Assembly (NCBI GenBank): GCA_016200595.1
Contig: JACQEL010000435.1
Coordinates: 1-7,062, forward strand
Direction: 5' to 3'
DNA from: Deltaproteobacteria bacterium
GTDB taxonomy: Bacteria > Desulfobacterota > Binatia > Bin18
Length of the DNA stretch: 7,062 nt
Each line of letters opens with the position of its first letter. Within the stretch, counting starts at the first letter, position 1. The notes under the pieces were generated by a model that searched no databases, was not told where the DNA came from, and worked only from the letters and a program-made list of their open reading frames with translations. Both the position numbers and the translations under genes were made by a program. This document shows, in pieces, positions 1-4,998 of this stretch.

Positions 1-284
1 GCAGCCAACTGCTCACCCTAGAAGTCGAAGATGATCTGCTGGGCTTCTATCGCCGCAGTCAGACCCGCATCCTGCACGAAGTGCCGTATTTGTTCCCCGC
101 CGCGCACGGCCCGCTGCCCATGCATCTGATGGTGTATGACCGCCAGGAGCGCACAACTCTGAGTCGTACAGTCGTGCAGGAAATCATCCGCTCACTGTAT
201 CGTGGTATCCACAACCGTGGGGCCGATGATGCGCTGCTGCGCTCGTTCATCTCTCGCGTGCCACCACAGGTGACTTTGCTCTAA
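1..284 (+). CDS. 3' end of a gene, possibly a GNAT-type acetyltransferase
   Basis: The last 93 codons of a plus-strand gene are visible. The frame begins at base 3 and is open from the window edge to TAA at 282-284, so the true start lies outside the window. The fragment contains GFYRRSQTRIL followed by EVPYLFP and PMHLMVYDR. This layout, a 'YRR' segment followed by a hydrophobic strand and a Pro-Met stretch, resembles the C-terminal half of some GNAT N-acetyltransferases. The acetyl-CoA loop would lie upstream and cannot be seen, so the family is a guess. The last 30 residues are helix-like (VVQEIIRSLYRGI), then polar. That the frame is coding is likely, because it is long, has a plausible amino-acid composition and ends cleanly before palindromic intergenic DNA. 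Confidence 0.5.
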   Translation, partial: SQLLTLEVEDDLLGFYRRSQTRILHEVPYLFPAAHGPLPMHLMVYDRQERTTLSRTVVQEIIRSLYRGIHNRGADDALLRSFISRVPPQVTLL

Positions 285-293
285 ACCGGAATG

Positions 294-420
294 CACGACA
301 TTAGGACACTGTTCGTAGCTGTGTGGGTAGGGGCGAAGCATTTGCGTGTCAGGCTCCCCATGGCGTGGGGCTATACGGGGCAAATGCTTCGCCCCTACGT
401 GGACAGGCGCTAGTGTCGTG
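294..420. repeat. 127-bp palindromic, MITE- or REP-like element
   Basis: A perfect 19-bp inverted repeat pairs GTAGGGGCGAAGCATTTGC at 327-345 with its complement at 380-398. The outer ends also match: CACGACATTAG at 294-304 is the complement of 410-420 with one mismatch. The segments between (305-326 and 399-409) pair only partly, for example CTGT at 309-312 with its partner near 401-405. The element encodes nothing and has no transposase. Palindromes with a GTAGGGGCGA core are common dispersed intergenic elements in several uncultured and cyanobacterial lineages; that is recollection, not a search result. I see no clear target-site duplication. Confidence 0.75.
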
Positions 421-454
421 TGTACCAATCTCTTGCCTCCTGGTTTAGTACTCT
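386..454 (+). repeat. Dispersed ~70-bp intergenic repeat, copy 1
   Basis: This segment matches 4896-4965 in the same orientation, with 66 of 70 aligned positions identical: one inserted base (CTAC-GTGG against CTACAGTGG) and three transitions. It begins inside the right arm of the palindromic element and runs about 34 bp past that arm, ending in CTCTTGCCTCCTGGTTTAGT. The unit is therefore not bounded by the inverted repeat. Confidence 0.85.
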
Positions 455-473
455 GTCAATCTTCAAATCTTTC

Positions 474-559
474 GCATGCCCAGGCGAAGCCTGGGCATGC
501 CGTGTGGTCGTAGCTCCGCCACACCTGGGGATTGCGTTCTCAGGCAGAGCCTGGGAACG
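474..559. repeat. REP-like hairpin pair with a CCCAGGC core
   Basis: Two hairpins share the same core. At 474-500, GCATGCCCAGGC pairs perfectly over 12 bp with its complement across a GAA loop. At 535-559, CGTTCTCAGGC pairs with GCCTGGGAACG over 11 bp with one T-G wobble and an AGA loop. Between them, GTGTGG (502-507) and CCACAC (519-524) form a third, 6-bp stem. The shared CAGGC-triloop-GCCTGGG core suggests members of one REP-like family. No T-tract follows, so they are unlikely to be intrinsic terminators. Confidence 0.7.
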
Positions 560-616
560 AGGGTGAAGTTGAACGTTCTCATATTGGGGTGCGGACCTCT
601 GGCCTGCACCGAGTCC

Positions 617-669
617 TGCAGGCGAGGACGCCTGCACCACAAAAGTGCAGCAGTGTGCGCTACGCACAC
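617..669. repeat. Two further perfect short hairpins
   Basis: TGCAGGCG at 617-624 pairs with CGCCTGCA at 629-636 across AGGA. GTGTGCG at 653-659 pairs with CGCACAC at 663-669 across CTA. The sequence GCCTGCACC also occurs twice directly, at 602-610 and 630-638. These continue the palindrome island that starts at 474. Confidence 0.65.
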
Positions 670-675
670 GAAAGA

Positions 676-724
676 GAGCGGCGTGCACAGTAGATATGGA
701 AGCCGCTCACGCGAGGCTTTTTTT
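676..724 (+). terminator. Weak candidate terminator
   Basis: AGCC at 701-704 can pair with GGCT at 715-718 with an imperfect interior, and it runs directly into seven T residues at 718-724. An alternative 7-bp stem, GAGCGGC at 676-682 with GCCGCTC at 702-708, overlaps it. The T-tract is the only one of this kind in the gap between the first gene and the small secreted proteins, but the stem is poor and far (over 400 nt) from the upstream stop codon. Confidence 0.25.
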
Positions 725-826
725 AGAACGTACAAATCTCACAGTGAGACCTTGCGGTCAGGTCGACGCATTCGTAGTCGAGCAGGAATTTCACAAAAAG
801 CGGGCGAAAAATTCACAACCCGCAAT

Positions 827-856
827 TTGACTTCTCCTCGCCCTTAGGAGTAGGAT
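827..856 (+). promoter_or_regulatory. Candidate sigma-70-like promoter for the secreted-protein genes
   Basis: TTGACT at 827-832 (five of six to TTGACA) is followed after 18 bp by TAGGAT at 851-856 (four of six to TATAAT). Transcription would start near 863 and give a leader of about 185 nt ahead of the first secreted-protein gene. The motif match is moderate and unsupported by other data. Confidence 0.35.
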
Positions 857-891
857 ATATAGTTGCTGTCGGGCAATAAGGGAGGTAGTCA

Positions 892-1029
892 ATGTTGTCG
901 CCTTTCGCTGCGGGCAAGGGCAGTAAAAAGCCCCGCAATCGGTCGCCTCCTGGAAAGCTGGGTACGGGAATAGTCTGGAAGGCAGCCGATTTCCTGAGTG
1001 GGAAGTCCGCTGGGAGGGAGAACCTCTAA
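892..1029 (+). CDS. Possible 45-residue leader peptide
   Basis: An ATG at 892 is preceded by GGGAGG at 880-885, a good Shine-Dalgarno site with 6-nt spacing. The frame is open for 45 codons to TAA at 1027-1029, 17 nt before the next gene. The peptide is basic and rich in Gly, Lys, Arg and Pro (for example GKGSKKPRNRSPPGK, residues 8-22). It has no signal peptide and no family I recognise. Its last 16 codons lie in the leader that is duplicated upstream of the second paralogue. In that copy the same frame has TAG directly upstream and no ATG, and both substitutions between copies change the amino acid (Gly to Arg, Leu to Pro). So the peptide sequence is not what is conserved. It may be a translated leader that affects expression of the next gene, or a chance frame. 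Confidence 0.3.
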   Translation: MLSPFAAGKGSKKPRNRSPPGKLGTGIVWKAADFLSGKSAGRENL

Positions 1030-1046
1030 TCCGAGGAAGGTGAAAT
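980..1046 (+). promoter_or_regulatory. Duplicated 67-nt leader, copy 1, with hairpin and RBS
   Basis: This leader is 65/67 identical to 1526-1592, and both copies end exactly at an ATG. It folds into a strong hairpin at 983-1012: CAGC pairs with GCTG, then a C-C mismatch, then an 8-bp stem (988-995 with 1000-1007) capped by GAGT. The ribosome binding site GAGGAAGGTGA at 1033-1043 follows. CCTC at 1023-1026 could pair with GAGG of that site. The small ORF from 892 ends inside this leader. Confidence 0.6.
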
Positions 1047-1511
1047 ATGAAACAGCTACTGATGCTAACAATAATGGCGCTGTTCCTGCTCCTAGTCGCC
1101 GGCTGGGGAGAGCAGGCCACAGCCGGAATATCAGCGCCAACAAATATTGATCACTACAAATGCTACAAAGTGAGAGGCAATGCCTTCGCTCCGATGCCGG
1201 TTGCTGGACTCGTAGATGAGTTCGAAGTGGATGCCGACATAGTCGCTACTCCGGTCATGCTCTGTAATCCGACCAGCAAGGACAGCGCACCCGTTCTCCG
1301 CACTGATAGGCACCTCGTGTGCTACAAGATTAGGGGAACGCATAAAATTACTTCCGCGTTGAAGCTGGATGTGCACAACCAATTCTCCCCCAACTCGCAG
1401 ATCATGAAAGCTGCACCAACGGAGAGACTCCTCTGTGTGCCGTCGGATAAATTCTGCATTAACGACCAAGGAGTACAGACGAACTGTCCGAACGAAAGCT
1501 TTAATAAGTAA
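1047..1511 (+). CDS. Secreted six-cysteine protein with two HYKCY-type repeats, paralogue 1
   Basis: This is a 154-residue protein of unknown function. Residues 1-26 form a Sec signal peptide: MKQ, a hydrophobic core about 4-18, and likely cleavage near QATA-G (26/27). The mature part has two related halves. Half one (34-75) has DHYKCYKVRG, then VDEF, then LCNP. Half two (89-132) has HLVCYKIRG, then NQF, then LLCVP. A short tail follows with CIND and CPNE. The six cysteines (39, 73, 92, 130, 137, 147) all align with those of the downstream paralogue, so disulfides in the periplasm or outside the cell are likely. There is no CxxCH haem motif. The start is set by the strong GAGGAAGGTGA site and by identity with the paralogue's start. 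It is likely co-transcribed with its paralogue 81 nt downstream. HYKCYKV-type secreted proteins recur in uncultured deltaproteobacteria-like genomes (recollection); no role is known to me. Confidence 0.85.
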   Translation: MKQLLMLTIMALFLLLVAGWGEQATAGISAPTNIDHYKCYKVRGNAFAPMPVAGLVDEFEVDADIVATPVMLCNPTSKDSAPVLRTDRHLVCYKIRGTHKITSALKLDVHNQFSPNSQIMKAAPTERLLCVPSDKFCINDQGVQTNCPNESFNK

Positions 1512-1525
1512 GTGACCGATCGGGT

Positions 1526-1592
1526 AGGCAGCCGATTTCCTGAGTAGGAAGTCCGCTGGGAGGGAGAACCCCTAATCCGAGGAAGGTGAAAT
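1526..1592 (+). promoter_or_regulatory. Duplicated 67-nt leader, copy 2
   Basis: This copy has the same length and the same distance to the ATG as copy 1. The two differences are G1000 to A1546 and T1025 to C1571. The first lies at the closing pair of the GAGT-capped stem and turns a T-G wobble into a T-A pair, so the hairpin (1529-1558) is kept. The second would break the CCTC-GAGG pairing over the ribosome binding site. No ORF runs into this copy, because the corresponding frame has TAG at 1525-1527. Confidence 0.6.
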
Positions 1593-2039
1593 ATGAAACA
1601 GCTACTGATGCTCGCAATAATGGCGCTGTTCTTAATCTTGGTGGATGGCTGGGGACAGCAAGCCTCGGCTCAAGTTGACATTGATCACTACAAGTGCTAT
1701 GCAGTGAAGGGCCAAGCGCTCAAGCCGGCGCAGACTCACACCGTCGACGACCAGTTCGAAAAGGGGGAGACCGATACAGTCAGTAAGCCGGCCTTGATCT
1801 GTAATCCGGTCATCAAGGTCATCCCTGGCCGCGGCACCACGAACGTCACCAACCCCAATTCGCACCTCACGTGCTACCAGGTGAAGGGAACGAAGAAAAT
1901 TGACCCGGCGGTGACGGTGCAAGTGCAGAACCAGTTTGGCACTCAGGACCTGAAAGTCGCAACAATTGAAAACCTCCTGTGCGTGCCGTCGTTCAAATCT
2001 TGCATCAACGACACCAATACTTGTCCGAACGAACACTAA
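1593..2039 (+). CDS. Secreted six-cysteine protein with two HYKCY-type repeats, paralogue 2
   Basis: This is a 148-residue paralogue of the preceding gene. The signal peptide ends in a good ASA-Q cleavage site (26/27). Half one (30-72) carries DHYKCYAVKG, VDDQF and ICNP. Half two (91-132) carries HLTCYQVKG, NQF and LLCVP. The tail has CIND and CPNE. Cysteines 35, 70, 94, 130, 137 and 144 match those of paralogue 1. The first 13 codons are nearly identical in DNA to paralogue 1, but the mature region shares only roughly 40-50% of residues by eye. The linker between the halves is longer and Gly/Thr/Asn-rich. The function is unknown. Location is periplasmic or extracellular by inference. The gene ends 84 nt before the dehydrogenase gene, with a hairpin in between. 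Confidence 0.85.
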   Translation: MKQLLMLAIMALFLILVDGWGQQASAQVDIDHYKCYAVKGQALKPAQTHTVDDQFEKGETDTVSKPALICNPVIKVIPGRGTTNVTNPNSHLTCYQVKGTKKIDPAVTVQVQNQFGTQDLKVATIENLLCVPSFKSCINDTNTCPNEH

Positions 2040-2050
2040 GTGACCCTCAC

Positions 2051-2070
2051 GGCACGGCTACGGCCGTGCC
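2051..2070. repeat. Perfect 8-bp hairpin in the gap before the dehydrogenase
   Basis: GGCACGGC pairs perfectly with GCCGTGCC across a TACG loop, 11 nt after the stop of the second secreted-protein gene. There is no T-tract, so it is more likely a REP-like palindrome or a processing/stability hairpin than an intrinsic terminator. Confidence 0.6.
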
Positions 2071-2123
2071 CACGACCTGCTGCTCTCGCACACAAGTGTC
2101 TCATTTTTGCCTGAGGTGATCGG

Positions 2124-4322
2124 GTGCCATTCAGTCGCAGGCATTTTCTCAGTTTATCCCTGGGTACGGGCCTCTGGGCGTCGCTCGGCGGCGCCTGTCG
2201 GAGAAATACTCGGGATGTTCTGGGCAAGCCTGGCCAACAGCAAACGCTGGCGGCGTATCTGGATACCCTGATTCCGGCGGATGAGATGCCGAGCGCGACA
2301 CAATTAGGAGTCACGGAAAAGATCCTCTCCCAGGCAGCAACCGATAGCGACTACCTCCGTTTGCTCAACAAAGGCTGCGACTGGCTGGAGGCGCAGGCCC
2401 AGCAGTCTGGCGCCGCGCATTTTGCCGCGTTAAGCGAAGACCAGCGTGAGCGGGTGATTCACTTGGCCGCCGCAGCAGAAGGAGGTCTGTGGGTAGAAAT
2501 GTTTTTCGACCAGACACTGGCAGCTGCCTTTTCCTACTACTATGCCACCCCCGGAGTTGGCCTGCATTGGATTATGCTGGCCCTCCCCAGCCGCGGGGAT
2601 TCATGGATTACACCCAGGCTCCGGTCTCGCAGGTTCATGGCTCAAGCCGATTTTGACGTGGTGATCATTGGCGCCGGCGCCGGCGGGGGAGCGAGCGCTT
2701 GGGCTCTGTCCCGCTACGGCATCCGTGTGCTCGTACTGGAGGCCGGCCCAGCCTATAACCCGACCGCAGATTATCGGCTGAACCAAACCGACTGGGAGCA
2801 ATCCCGCTTTCCGGACAAGGCGTCGCGTCAGGGGCGCTACACCTTTGGGCCGCTGCAGGAGCTAGAGCCACAGTGGCAGACCTTGCGCTCCTGGAATCTC
2901 GCCTCCGGTCCAAGCAATCCCCTAGACCAACGCTTATCAGGGCGCTACCACCACGTCCGGGGACTGGGAGGGACCACACTGCATTTCACTGGTGAGGCCC
3001 ACCGGCTCCATCCGGCGGCGCTGAACATGCGCAGCCGTTTCGGCGTAGTGGCGGATTGGCCGCTGGACTATGCTGAACTCGAACCTTTTTACTGCGAAGC
3101 TGAACGCATTGTCAGCGTGGCCGGTCCCCAGGAAAATCCCGTCCGCGTGCGTAGTGAGCCCTATCCGCTGCCGGCTCATCCTCTCAGTTATGCCAGCAGC
3201 AAAATCGCCGCCGGGTGTGGGAAACTGGGCTTTACTTGGGTACCGAACTCGGTCGCGGCGCTGTCTGCCCCGTACGATGGGCGCCCGGGTTGCAACTATT
3301 GTGCGGGCTGCAACCGTGGTTGCCCCAGAAGAGATAAGGGCAGCGTTGATGTCACTTTCATCCGCAAGGCGCTGACCTCAGGGTATTGCACGGTCGAGAC
3401 CGGGTGCCAGGTCCTGCAGGTGGAAGCCGGGCCATCTGACAAGATCGCTAACGTATATTATGTAGATGACAAAGGCGCCACCCAGACGGTGTCGGGCGGG
3501 GGAGTGATCGTGGCGTGTGGCGCGGTCGAGACTCCTCGTCTGCTACTCGCCTCGGCGAATCGCTACGCGCCGGACGGGTTGGGCAACGAGTCTGGCCAAG
3601 TCGGCCGCCACTTTATGGAGACCCTCGCTTGGACCAGCAGCGGGCTGCACGGTGAGCGTCTCGACAGTTTTTGCGGTCTTCCCTCAGACAGTGTGTGTTG
3701 GGACTTTAACGCGCCGGACGCGATCCCCGGGGTAATCGGCGGGTGTTGTTTTTCGCCGGCCACGGCCGAGGCTGACCTCCTTGGGCCGATCAATTATGCG
3801 CAACGGGTGGTCCCGGGTTGGGGTCGGCAGCACAAGGCCGAAATGCGGCGCGTGTTTGGCCGAGTCTTGTCGGTGAAAGCGATTGGCGAATTTCTGCCTA
3901 ATGAAAACTCCTTTATTGATCTCGACCCCGATGAGCGGGATGAGTTTGGCATCCCGCTGGCCCGTATCAATAGTTATTTGGACGACATGGAGCTACGCCG
4001 CTTAGAATTCATGGCCAAGACCGCGCGGGACATACTGTTCGCGTCAGGGGTGGAAAAGATCTTTGAGGAGGGGAGCACCTATGATTTCTTCAACTCCACC
4101 CACGTGTTCGGTACCTGCCGCATGTGCGACGATCCTCAGCAGTCGGTAGTCGATCGCTATGGGCGCAGCCATCGCTGGCGTAATCTGTTTATTGTCGACG
4201 CCAGTGTCTTTCCCAGCTCCGGCGGTGGAGAGGCTCCCTCTCTGACGATCGAGGCTCTGGCAATACGAACCGCAACCACGATTCGCGGGTTGGCCAGCAA
4301 GGGAGAATTCTCAGCGCCGTAA
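2124..4322 (+). CDS. Tat-exported GMC dehydrogenase fused to a gluconate-2-dehydrogenase subunit-3-like domain
   Basis: This 732-residue protein joins two parts that are usually separate. The start is GTG with AGGTG at 2114-2118. Residues 4-9, SRRHFL, fit the Tat motif, followed by a hydrophobic stretch; Cys25 in LGGAC is an imperfect lipobox. Residues about 40-155 resemble gluconate 2-dehydrogenase subunit 3 (LAAYLDTLIPADEMP at 42-56). A linker leads to the GMC flavoprotein: FAD-binding GAGAGGG at 183-189, Glu206 in LEAG for the ribose, and RGLGGTTLHFTG at 279-290. Next comes a cysteine cluster, C390, C393, C396, C400. The C-terminal motif is THVFGTCRM (659-667) with putative catalytic His660. 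The second active-site position, normally Asn or His, reads GEAPSLTI, so Ala704 replaces it. By family knowledge it would oxidise an alcohol or sugar in the periplasm and pass electrons to a carrier, but no cytochrome is encoded here. Substrate unknown. Confidence 0.88.
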   Translation: MPFSRRHFLSLSLGTGLWASLGGACRRNTRDVLGKPGQQQTLAAYLDTLIPADEMPSATQLGVTEKILSQAATDSDYLRLLNKGCDWLEAQAQQSGAAHFAALSEDQRERVIHLAAAAEGGLWVEMFFDQTLAAAFSYYYATPGVGLHWIMLALPSRGDSWITPRLRSRRFMAQADFDVVIIGAGAGGGASAWALSRYGIRVLVLEAGPAYNPTADYRLNQTDWEQSRFPDKASRQGRYTFGPLQELEPQWQTLRSWNLASGPSNPLDQRLSGRYHHVRGLGGTTLHFTGEAHRLHPAALNMRSRFGVVADWPLDYAELEPFYCEAERIVSVAGPQENPVRVRSEPYPLPAHPLSYASSKIAAGCGKLGFTWVPNSVAALSAPYDGRPGCNYCAGCNRGCPRRDKGSVDVTFIRKALTSGYCTVETGCQVLQVEAGPSDKIANVYYVDDKGATQTVSGGGVIVACGAVETPRLLLASANRYAPDGLGNESGQVGRHFMETLAWTSSGLHGERLDSFCGLPSDSVCWDFNAPDAIPGVIGGCCFSPATAEADLLGPINYAQRVVPGWGRQHKAEMRRVFGRVLSVKAIGEFLPNENSFIDLDPDERDEFGIPLARINSYLDDMELRRLEFMAKTARDILFASGVEKIFEEGSTYDFFNSTHVFGTCRMCDDPQQSVVDRYGRSHRWRNLFIVDASVFPSSGGGEAPSLTIEALAIRTATTIRGLASKGEFSAP

Positions 4323-4328
4323 ATACGA

Positions 4329-4405
4329 GACAGAGAGTTGAGACAGAGACAGAGAGATGGGACAGAGACAGAGAGATGGGACAGAGAGGGGAGATAGAGA
4401 CAGAG
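4329..4405. repeat. 19-bp tandem repeat, purine-rich, three full copies plus a degraded fourth
   Basis: Units lie at 4329-4347, 4348-4366 and 4367-4385. The second and third are identical (GACAGAGAGATGGGACAGA), and the first differs at two positions. Bases 4386 to about 4405 are a degenerate fourth copy. The array starts 6 bp after the dehydrogenase stop codon and runs into the coding region of the next gene, providing its start codon. The strand is almost pure purine apart from regularly spaced C and T. Confidence 0.85.
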
Positions 4406-4731
4406 TAAGGGAGGACGCCGACTTTGACTCCCCCTTCTCCGAGCCAATCATCTTACCCTTGGAGGATGTTCTCGACCTGCACCCGTTTGCGCCGCATGAG
4501 ATTCGTAGCGTCGTCGAGGAATATCTGACTCAGTGCCAGGCTTCTGGTTTTCCCGTGGTGCGGCTGATCCATGGCAAAGGCAGAGGCGTGCAACGTGAAA
4601 ATGTTCGCGCTCTTCTGGCGCGGCTGCCGTTCGTGCAGACCTTTCACGATGCTCCACCTGACGCTGGTGGCTGGGGAGCAACCCTTGTCACTCTCAGTCC
4701 TGACCTTGCGCATCCTGAGAGCAAGCGGTAA
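4357..4731 (+). CDS. Solo Smr (MutS2 C-terminal) domain protein
   Basis: This is a 124-residue protein with a complete Smr domain. The motifs in order are LDLH (39-42), IHGKG (71-75) and GGWGAT (104-109), with ILPLEDV just before the first. Smr domains act as nucleases: nicking in MutS2, mRNA cleavage at stalled ribosomes in SmrB. The exact role of solo Smr proteins of this length is not known to me. Cytoplasmic; no signal peptide. ATG 4357 is the only in-frame ATG, since an in-frame TGA lies at 4339-4341; a TTG at 4459 is the main alternative. Residues 1-18 (MGQRQRDGTERGDRDRVR) are translated tandem repeat and unlike the acidic start usual before the 'PFxEPI' segment. The ribosome binding site is only a weak GAGAG. 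The gene lies 34 nt after the dehydrogenase gene and may be read from the same transcript. The domain call is firm; the start is less so. Confidence 0.88.
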   Translation: MGQRQRDGTERGDRDRVREDADFDSPFSEPIILPLEDVLDLHPFAPHEIRSVVEEYLTQCQASGFPVVRLIHGKGRGVQRENVRALLARLPFVQTFHDAPPDAGGWGATLVTLSPDLAHPESKR

Positions 4732-4858
4732 TCCGCTAAGGAAACCTCAGTGGCGGTTCGATCGAGACCTGGGACTTCTGCGCCGACTTCGACTACAACT
4801 ATTCTTATCTCAGCTATTTCTATAGGGAAAACACATCACGATATGGATTTTCGGGTGC

Positions 4859-4880
4859 CACGGGTAGCTGGCTACCCGTG
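4859..4880. repeat. Perfect 10-bp hairpin
   Basis: CACGGGTAGC pairs perfectly with GCTACCCGTG across TG, in the gap between the Smr gene and the broken reductase. The right flank CGTGTGGTCG (4877-4886) also occurs at 501-510, just right of another hairpin. There is no T-tract. Confidence 0.65.
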
Positions 4881-4895
4881 TGGTCGGTTGCACTG

Positions 4896-4965
4896 GCTTC
4901 GCCCCTACAGTGGACAGGCGCTAGTGTCGTGTGTATCAATCTCTTGCCTCCTGATTTAGTGCTCT
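4896..4965 (+). repeat. Dispersed ~70-bp intergenic repeat, copy 2
   Basis: This is the same orientation and 66 of 70 aligned positions identical to 386-454. The left arm of the large palindrome found with copy 1 is absent here, so the palindrome and this unit are separable. It lies in the 267-bp gap between the convergent ends of the Smr gene and the reductase pseudogene. Confidence 0.85.
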
Positions 4966-4998
4966 TCGTGCGTATGGCGCACACTCCTACCGTATTGT

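Larger units (their letters stand above)
285..891. other. 607-bp gene-free region rich in palindromes
   Basis: I see no convincing gene here. Open frames of 60-120 codons exist on both strands, but they run through the palindromes, lack good ribosome binding sites and have protein-unlike composition. The content is a 127-bp palindromic element (294-420), a dispersed repeat overlapping its right arm (386-454), at least five short hairpins (474-500, 502-507 with 519-524, 535-559, 617-636, 653-669), a weak terminator-like structure (676-724) and a candidate promoter (827-856). I could not assign bases 725-826, apart from a weak 5-bp inverted repeat, GCGGG at 800-804 and CCCGC at 819-823. Confidence 0.7.

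Noticed and set aside
285..460. CRISPR array or attachment site
   Set aside because: The repeats are inverted and few, without regularly spaced direct repeats and spacers, and no integrase or Cas gene is present.
476..847. 123-codon open frame on the plus strand in the gene-free region
   Set aside because: It reads straight through several palindromes, is rich in Arg, Ser and Cys without any pattern, and has no ribosome binding site. Overlapping frames on the other strand are equally long.
870..1046. Known riboswitch (cyclic di-GMP-I or cobalamin type) in the leader of the first secreted-protein gene
   Set aside because: Fragments such as AATCC and GGGCAA recall these classes, but the ordered conserved blocks and the stem arrangement are missing. 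The conserved hairpin does not match either class.
1047..2039. The six-cysteine proteins as electron carriers for the dehydrogenase
   Set aside because: Neither has CxxCH or any other visible haem or Fe-S motif. The link rests on adjacency alone, so I do not assign this role.
2051..2070. Intrinsic terminator between the second secreted-protein gene and the dehydrogenase gene
   Set aside because: The stem is perfect but no T-tract follows. The dehydrogenase has no recognisable promoter of its own, so read-through is at least as likely.
2601..3375. Several 60-104 codon frames inside the dehydrogenase gene on both strands
   Set aside because: They are shadows of a high-GC coding region whose main frame carries all FAD-binding and GMC motifs.
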